64,000 nt of DNA. Origin: Neolewinella litorea (lineage in GTDB: Bacteria; Bacteroidota; Bacteroidia; Chitinophagales; Saprospiraceae). Numbering within the stretch: the first letter of the stretch is position 1; each line of letters starts with the position of its first letter. Below the pieces are notes generated by a model. It did no database searches. It saw only the letters and a program-made list of their open reading frames with translations, and was not told the DNA's origin. This document shows positions 59,299 to 64,000 of this stretch, piece by piece. The translations under genes were made by a program, and so were the position numbers. The stretch covers positions 248,001-312,000 of the forward strand of contig NZ_SRSF01000004.1 of the NCBI RefSeq assembly GCF_004803465.1, read 5' to 3'.

Positions 59299-59326
59299 GT
59301 GCTTAACCCCCCGCTGACAACTTAGC

Positions 59327-59644
59327 CTACCGCTGCTTCGCCACCCATTCCACGTGCCGCCGGATGCGCTCGTCGGCCAGCAGCAGTTCCTTGGTGTGGA
59401 AGTCGCGCGCCAGCTCCTTTTCGTCGGGGATCAGGCGGTGAATGCCCTTGTGGCATGCGCGGCAGATCAGGATGCGGTTCAGGGTCATTTCCTCCTTGCT
59501 GAAGCGCTTCTGGAAATAGCTCTTCCGATGCACCGCACGCGGGATGAGGTGGTGTTCCGTTAGGGGCTGTACCCGCGCGCAGAGTTCGCACTCCCCGACG
59601 GGGCCCCGTAACCGGTCGGTATAGTTCTTTCCTTTTCTTGGCAC
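59327..59644 (-). CDS. Small HNH-type nuclease-like protein
   Basis: 105 residues. CELCARVQPLTEHHLIPRAV and LICRACHKGIHRLI give a Cys-x2-Cys ... HH ... Cys-x2-Cys-H-x3-H layout of a zinc-stabilised HNH fold; catalytic His is probably in EHHLIP. DNA cleavage is inferred from fold only. Starts with GTG at 59644 (next codon reads PRKGKNYTD). It follows polA by 27 bases on the same strand, so it is probably co-transcribed with it. Confidence 0.75.
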   Translation of the reverse strand: MPRKGKNYTDRLRGPVGECELCARVQPLTEHHLIPRAVHRKSYFQKRFSKEEMTLNRILICRACHKGIHRLIPDEKELARDFHTKELLLADERIRRHVEWVAKQR

Positions 59645-59671
59645 TGGCCGGTGGGGCGGCTGCCCCGCTGC

Positions 59672-62497
59672 TTAATGCGCTTCTAACCAGTTTTCCCCCA
59701 TTCCGGTTTCCACCACGATGGGTACGTCCAAGTGGGGAATGGCCTCGCGCATCAGTTCCTCGATCAGCGGCGTCACCTTCTCCACCTCATCCCGGGGCGC
59801 GTCGAACACTAGTTCGTCGTGTACCTGCAGCACCATGCGGGTGCGGAAGCCCTTTTCACGCAGCATCTTATGGATGCGGATCATGGCCAGCTTGATCATG
59901 TCGGCAGCCGTACCCTGGATCGGGGTATTCATGGCCATGCGCTCGGCCAGCGACCGCGCCACGCCGCTGCGGCTGTTAATATCGCGCAGGCTCCGCTTGC
60001 GGCCCAGCAGGGTGGTGACGTAACCCTCCTCGCGGGCCTGCTCCACGGTGCCGCTCATGAATTTTTTCAAACCGGTGAACCGCTCGTAGTAGTTGGCAAT
60101 GAGCTGACTGGCTTCGGCCCGGCTGATCTCCAGTTCCTGCGTAAGGCGCTGGGCACCCGCCCCGTAGAGGATGGCGAAGTTGATCGTCTTGGCCTGGTAT
60201 CGCTGCACGCGGCTCACCTCCTCGTAGGGTACGTCGAAGATCAGTGCGGCAGTAGCCGTATGGATGTCCTTCCCGGTGCGGAAGGCATCGAGCATCCCCT
60301 CGTCCTGGCTCAGCGCGGCCACCAGTCGCAGTTCGATCTGGGAGTAATCGGAGGCCAGCAGGATGTGGTCCTTGTCACGCGGGATGAAGGCCTTGCGTAT
60401 CTCGGCTCCCTCCGGCGTACGCACCGGGATGTTCTGCAGGTTCGGGTTGTTACTGCTCAGGCGTCCCGTGGCGGCGATGGTCTGGTTGAAGCTGGAGTGG
60501 ATCCGCCCGTCCTCATTCATCAGCAGGGGCAGGGCATCCACGTAGGTGCCCAGCAGTTTGCTCAGGCTGCGGTGGCGCAGGATCTGCTTGACGATGGGGA
60601 AGTCGGCACTCACTTCCGCCAGGGTGGCTTCGTCCGTTTTGTACTGCCCGGTTTTGGTCTTGCTGCCCTTGTAGGGGACGCCCATGCGGCCGAAGAGGAT
60701 CTCGCCGATCTGCTTAGGCGAACCGATATTGAACTCCGAGCCGGCCATCTGGTACACCTCCCGCTCGATCGACTGCAGTTCCTCGGTGAGCACCTTGCTG
60801 TAGTTGCGCAGGAATTCTCCGTCGACGTTGATGCCTTCGAGTTCAATGTCGCGCAGCACGGGGATCAGCGGCGCTTCCACGGTTTCGTAAAGTTCCATCA
60901 GCCCTTCCTCCTCAAGTTCAGGCCACAGGGCGTGGTAGAGCCGCAGGGTGATGTCGGCGTCCTCGCAGGCGTATTCCACGACCTTTTCCACGGGTACGTC
61001 GCGCATGGTCAGCTGCTTCTTACCCTTGCCGATGAGGGCCTCGATGGGCACGGGCTTATAATTGAGGTATTCCTCACTCAGGATGTCCATTTTGTGCCGC
61101 TTGTCGGGGTGCAGCAGGTAGTGGATCACCATGGTATCGAGCAGCTTGCCCTTGACCGGGGCCCCGTAGCGTTCGAGCACGATCATGTCGTACTTCAGGT
61201 TCTGGCCCACCTTGTCGATGGTGGCGTCGGCCAGCAGCGGGGCGAATTCGGCTGCGATAGCTTCCGCTGCTGCGCGGTCGGCGGGTACGGGCACGTAGTA
61301 GGCTTCTCCGCTCTGCCAGGCGAAGGACAGTCCCACCAGCTCGGCGGTCGTGGGGTCGATACTCGTCGTTTCCGTATCGAAGGAGAACAGTTTCTGCTGG
61401 CTCAGCTGGTCAATCAGAGCGGCGCGTTCCTCGGGCGTTTCCGCCTTGTGGTAGGCCTGCTCGGTGTTGCCCAGGTGCTCGTCGGCCACGGCGTGGGCCG
61501 GGGGTTGCCGGAAGCGCGAGCTTCCATTGGTGGGCGCGGACGCGGGTGCCGTATCCGTGGAAGCGGGAGCGAACAGGTCACCCTGGGCGGAGGCCGGTTT
61601 GGGTGCTTCCTCTTCGCCCAGGATCTCGTTGGCGATCGAGCGGAATTCCAGTTCCCGGAACACGTCGGTGAGGTAGTCGCGGTCGAAGGGTTCAATGAGG
61701 TAGGCTTCCGGGTCGAAGGTGATGGGGACGTCCTGGATGATCGTCGCCAGTTTCTTGCTCAGCAGTGCCTGGTCACGGTATTCGCGCAGGCGTTCCTGGT
61801 TCTTGCCGCGCACCTTGTCGGTTTGATCCAGCAGGGCTTCCATGGTGCCGAACTGCTTGATGAATTTCGCTGCCGTCTTCGGGCCGATGCCGGGCACGCC
61901 GGGGATGTTGTCCACCGAGTCGCCCATCAATCCCAGCATATCGATCACCTGATCGGGATTGTCGATATCCCACTTTTCCTTGATCTCGTCGACGCCCAGG
62001 ATTTCGACGCCGTTGCCCATACGGCTGGGTTTGTACATCAGGATCTTCTCCTCCACGAGCTGGCCGTAGTCCTTGTCGGGGGTAACCATGTACACCGTGT
62101 AGCCCGCGCGGGCGGCCTGCTTGGACAGGGTGCCGATGACGTCGTCGGCCTCATAATTCGGCACGATGATGATCGGGATCTTGAAGGCCTGCAGGATCTG
62201 ATGGATATAGGGGAAGGCGATTCCGATGTCCTCGGGTTGCTCCTCGCGGTTGGCCTTATAGTCGGCCGCCAGTTCATTGCGGAAGGTCGGGCCCTCGGGG
62301 TCGAATACGACGGCCAGGTGAGTGGGCTGCTGGTTCTTCATCAGATCCCACAGCGTCCGCGTAAAGCCGTGCATGGCCGAGGTGTTTACCCCCTTGGAGT
62401 TGATGAGCGGGCGGTTGATGAAGGCGAAATGCGCGCGGTATACGAGGGCGTGTCCGTCGAGCAAAAAGAGGCGCTTGTCGGTGTCGGGATTGGGCAT
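59672..62497 (-). CDS. polA: DNA polymerase I
   Basis: 941 residues, full length. The 5' nuclease domain (about 1-290) has LFLLDGHALVYRAHFAF, YEADDVIGTLSK, VTPDKDYGQLV and GLMGDSVDNIPGVPGIGPKT. An Ala/Pro-rich linker (about 315-365) leads to a 3'-5' exonuclease with an intact DxE (FSFDTETTSIDP), so proofreading is likely. Polymerase motifs: A DYSQIELRLVAALSQDEG, B RYQAKTINFAILYGAGAQRL and C LQVHDELVFD. The start is the ATG at 62497 (MPNPDTDKRLFLLDGHA); the open frame upstream has no similarity. A -7-like box ends four bases before it. Confidence 0.98.
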   Translation of the reverse strand: MPNPDTDKRLFLLDGHALVYRAHFAFINRPLINSKGVNTSAMHGFTRTLWDLMKNQQPTHLAVVFDPEGPTFRNELAADYKANREEQPEDIGIAFPYIHQILQAFKIPIIIVPNYEADDVIGTLSKQAARAGYTVYMVTPDKDYGQLVEEKILMYKPSRMGNGVEILGVDEIKEKWDIDNPDQVIDMLGLMGDSVDNIPGVPGIGPKTAAKFIKQFGTMEALLDQTDKVRGKNQERLREYRDQALLSKKLATIIQDVPITFDPEAYLIEPFDRDYLTDVFRELEFRSIANEILGEEEAPKPASAQGDLFAPASTDTAPASAPTNGSSRFRQPPAHAVADEHLGNTEQAYHKAETPEERAALIDQLSQQKLFSFDTETTSIDPTTAELVGLSFAWQSGEAYYVPVPADRAAAEAIAAEFAPLLADATIDKVGQNLKYDMIVLERYGAPVKGKLLDTMVIHYLLHPDKRHKMDILSEEYLNYKPVPIEALIGKGKKQLTMRDVPVEKVVEYACEDADITLRLYHALWPELEEEGLMELYETVEAPLIPVLRDIELEGINVDGEFLRNYSKVLTEELQSIEREVYQMAGSEFNIGSPKQIGEILFGRMGVPYKGSKTKTGQYKTDEATLAEVSADFPIVKQILRHRSLSKLLGTYVDALPLLMNEDGRIHSSFNQTIAATGRLSSNNPNLQNIPVRTPEGAEIRKAFIPRDKDHILLASDYSQIELRLVAALSQDEGMLDAFRTGKDIHTATAALIFDVPYEEVSRVQRYQAKTINFAILYGAGAQRLTQELEISRAEASQLIANYYERFTGLKKFMSGTVEQAREEGYVTTLLGRKRSLRDINSRSGVARSLAERMAMNTPIQGTAADMIKLAMIRIHKMLREKGFRTRMVLQVHDELVFDAPRDEVEKVTPLIEELMREAIPHLDVPIVVETGMGENWLEAH

Positions 62498-62501
62498 GGG
62501 G

Positions 62502-62509
62502 CGAAGGTA
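62502..62509 (-). promoter_or_regulatory. Possible -7 box of polA
   Basis: TACCTTCG on the minus strand, one mismatch to TAnnTTTG, ends four bases before the polA ATG. Confidence 0.35.
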
Positions 62510-62896
62510 AGGAAGTCTTGCGGTGGACGCCTGCCCGGTAAACCAGCTGATTTCCTCCAGCGAGGGTGGCGGAAACCTGGGAAAAGTCCGGAAAGGCGGG
62601 AACCGTCCACGAGGCTTGCCGTAGCCATCCCGCCTACAACAATTTGAATATCCTGGATCGCCGGTAAGCCGCCTGCATCCCGTCCTGCTTATTCTGCAGT
62701 GATCTACGATAACCGGGGCAAGCGGCACGGAGACATCATGTGCCAGCGCACTATCCCGGATACCGGGCACAGCACCAGCGGGGAGCGTCCGGAGGTGGCA
62801 CTGCCCATGATCTAGCAATTTCTTAACGCCCACAATTGAGTGTGAACGGAGTGTATACCAGAACGTCACCGCGGTGCCCGGGCCGCTTGCTTCGGT

Positions 62897-62904
62897 TATG
62901 TTTG
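62897..62904 (+). promoter_or_regulatory. Plus-strand -7 box (TATGTTTG) without a gene
   Basis: Exact TAnnTTTG match, 25 bases before the terminator hairpin at 62929. It would produce an RNA of only about 55 bases. Confidence 0.35.
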
Positions 62905-62928
62905 TGCTTAGCAGTACCCCCCCCATGG

Positions 62929-62963
62929 AAAAGGCCCTTCACCAAAGTGATGAAGGGCCTTTT
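62929..62963. terminator. Bidirectional terminator hairpin
   Basis: Perfect 13-base stem AAAAGGCCCTTCA/TGAAGGGCCTTTT with a nine-base loop. T-runs of five (plus strand) and four (minus strand). Most likely ends the cold-shock gene transcript (stop at 63044) on the minus strand. Confidence 0.75.
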
Positions 62964-63043
62964 TATGTCTAAGGGGGGGCCGGGGGCTTATTGTTTGAGT
63001 AGCCAAGACGATGTTGGTTACTAAGCCCTTGGTCACCAGCCCA

Positions 63044-63478
63044 CTAGGCCCGCAATTTTACCTTCTCGGCAACGGGGCCTTTGGGGCCGCGGCCGGCTTC
63101 AAAAACGACTTGGTCGCCGTCGCGGATCGGGCCCTGGAGATTATCCACGTGCACGAAATAGCTCTCGTCGCCCTCGTCGCCGATGATGAAGCCGTACCCC
63201 TTTTCGTGATTCAGGAATTTAACGAATCCAGCCTTTTCAAAACTGGATTCAGCTGATTTTTCGGACGGGGGGACGCTGACTTCTATTTCTTCAAGGCTCA
63301 CCTGTTTGCGCAGGCTCGGATCGGGAGCGTGTGGGGTCAGGTTGCCATCCACGCCAACGTACATGAATTCGGGTGGCTTGCGTGCGCTCAGTTTCTTTTG
63401 CTCCCGCTTTTCACTTTTCTCACGCTTCTTTTTCTGTTTCTTTTTCTCTCGCTGTTTTTTGTTGAAAGTATCTGCCAT
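63044..63478 (-). CDS. Cold-shock-domain protein with a basic N-terminal tail
   Basis: 144 residues. The first 35 or so residues are almost all Lys/Arg/Glu/Gln (KKQREKKKQKKKREKSEKRE), a likely disordered RNA-binding tail. The C-terminal cold shock domain (about 83-144) has RNP1 EKGYGFIIGD and RNP2 ESYFVHVDNL, both close to canonical. Such two-part CSD proteins are known in Bacteroidota and act as RNA chaperones. Starts at the ATG 63478; terminator hairpin downstream at 62929-62963. Confidence 0.9.
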   Translation of the reverse strand: MADTFNKKQREKKKQKKKREKSEKREQKKLSARKPPEFMYVGVDGNLTPHAPDPSLRKQVSLEEIEVSVPPSEKSAESSFEKAGFVKFLNHEKGYGFIIGDEGDESYFVHVDNLQGPIRDGDQVVFEAGRGPKGPVAEKVKLRA

Positions 63479-63816
63479 AGACTTCTTTAGGGGGGGAAAC
63501 GCAACGCCGGGGTACTAAAAGGAATAACAATGGATGCGCGTATCACTAGTCCAGTCAGGATACGCCAAAATCACTCCGCTGCTAATTCGTGGGTAGCGGG
63601 AGCGTTTGGTCGTGTCCCAGTAGGGGCAACCGGTCAGTGCAGGGGAAGTTGTGGAAAGAACGCTTTATTCACACGACGATCCTCCCCACCGGCGTCCATC
63701 AGAGGGAGAATGGTCGGTAGGCAACGGCGGTTAGCGAGGGGGTGCTGGCCTCCAAGCAGAAAGCCCCGGCCGCGGATACGGCCAGGGCTTTACTACCTAA
63801 TGAGTGAATGTGTAGA
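63479..63816. other. Intergenic region with one hairpin
   Basis: 338 bases holding no supported gene. The proximal part presumably has the cold-shock gene promoter, though no clear -7 box was found. The hairpin at 63760-63791 belongs to the gene running in from the right edge. Confidence 0.5.
63760..63791 (-). terminator. Terminator-like hairpin after the right-edge gene
   Basis: AAAGCCC-GGCCG pairs with CGGCC-GGGCTTT (one mismatch) around a six-base loop. It lies 25 bases past the stop at 63817. The stem itself ends in TTT on the minus strand, but no longer T-run follows. Confidence 0.6.
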
Positions 63817-64000
63817 CTATTTGTTGGGCCAGTTGCCCCAGATGCTGCAGTGGCCGGCGTTGTCGGTGCCGTCTACTTCGGTTTGCAGACCGGAGTACGC
63901 AGCGTTCATTATCGCCCGGGGGCTGAACTGCACCTTGCCGGTGCTTTCCTTGCGGAAGGCCTTGCCGAAGTGCCCCTGGCTGAGTCCGTGACCCGCCTCG
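63817..64000 (-). CDS. C-terminal part of an unrecognised protein (truncated by window edge)
   Basis: The last 60 codons of a minus-strand gene entering from the right edge. Its C-terminus reads SQGHFGKAFRKESTGKVQFS, then PRAIMNAAYSGLQTEVDG, then TDNAGHCSIWGNWPNK and stop. The stop at 63817-63819 is followed by a terminator-like hairpin, which supports a real gene. Codon use looks like its neighbours. I do not recognise the family from this fragment. Confidence 0.6.
   Translation of the reverse strand, partial: EAGHGLSQGHFGKAFRKESTGKVQFSPRAIMNAAYSGLQTEVDGTDNAGHCSIWGNWPNK

Larger units (their letters stand above)
58953..59326. other. Gene-free stretch with structured elements
   Basis: No convincing protein gene. 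The interval contains two perfect 14-base palindromes, a branched hairpin and a perfect plus-strand terminator (described separately). A 64-codon minus-strand frame at 59043-59237 has no recognisable similarity. Confidence 0.6.
62498..63043. other. Gene-free stretch between polA and the cold-shock gene
   Basis: No supported protein gene or tRNA. Only the polA -7-like box, a plus-strand TATGTTTG box (62897-62904) and the hairpin at 62929-62963 stand out. Confidence 0.6.

Noticed and set aside
59819-62647. A 942-codon plus-strand frame
   Set aside because: It is the antisense of polA, produced by codon bias in GC-rich DNA.
62836-63024. A 62-codon plus-strand frame over the terminator hairpin
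   Set aside because: It reads through the stem-loop and shows no protein-like composition.

Overview
The window is a GC-rich (roughly 60-65% by eye) bacterial chromosome segment. Gene content points to Bacteroidota, most likely a Lewinella-like member of Saprospiria. The evidence is: several secreted proteins with type IX secretion (T9SS) C-terminal sorting domains, the T9SS factors PorX and PorZ, a DUF2723 protein, TAnnTTTG-type -7 promoter boxes instead of sigma70 boxes, and an absence of obvious Shine-Dalgarno sequences. Coding density is high. No rRNA, tRNA, CRISPR array, intact insertion sequence or prophage was seen.

Layout. 1-4.2 kb: an AT-rich noncoding start with palindromes, a Gfo/Idh/MocA oxidoreductase, a T9SS cargo protein with a clear terminator, and a three-copy repeat array. 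4.1-11.2 kb: a PH-domain/VOC pair, a TPR histidine kinase with its LuxR-type response regulator, a cupin, a TTHB210-like lipoprotein, a ZIP-like membrane protein and a Tat-exported sugar isomerase-like protein. 11.2-16.7 kb: a phytochrome-fold histidine kinase downstream of uvrA, and a divergent cold-shock-like gene upstream of it. 16.8-31.2 kb: porZ, a small membrane protein, rlmN, a TPR protein, a MerR/B12-fold regulator, a 939-residue T9SS protein, mltG, panB and a T9SS subtilase. 30.7-34.5 kb: a cdd / M1 peptidase / membrane protein operon. 34.5-35.1 kb: a scar with two diverged repeats and the tail of an ArdC-type antirestriction protein. 35.1-43.7 kb: an SLC12-type transporter and DUF2723 operon, an M42 peptidase, and porX. 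43.7-52.2 kb: a GH92 glycosidase, rnhB, der, a nested tandem repeat, a dipeptide epimerase and an M48 lipoprotein. 52.2-64 kb: a GH3/serine-hydrolase fusion, glyA, recA, a MazG-like enzyme, a GreA/B-like factor, an HNH protein, polA, a cold-shock protein and a truncated gene at the right edge.

How the genes work together. porX (regulation) and porZ (cell-surface assembly) serve the secretion route used by the three other sorting-domain proteins here. uvrA, recA, polA and rnhB are DNA maintenance genes at separate loci. mltG, the GH3 fusion and the dipeptide epimerase fit cell-wall cutting and muropeptide recycling.

The most distinctive observation is that two proteins from photoreceptor-associated families (a phytochrome-type kinase and a CarH/LitR-like MerR regulator) have both lost the residues that normally bind their chromophores. 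Other points of interest are -7-like boxes only 3-6 bases before start codons (possible leaderless mRNAs), an orphan plus-strand terminator suggesting an RNA gene near 59.2 kb, and the degraded mobile-element scar.
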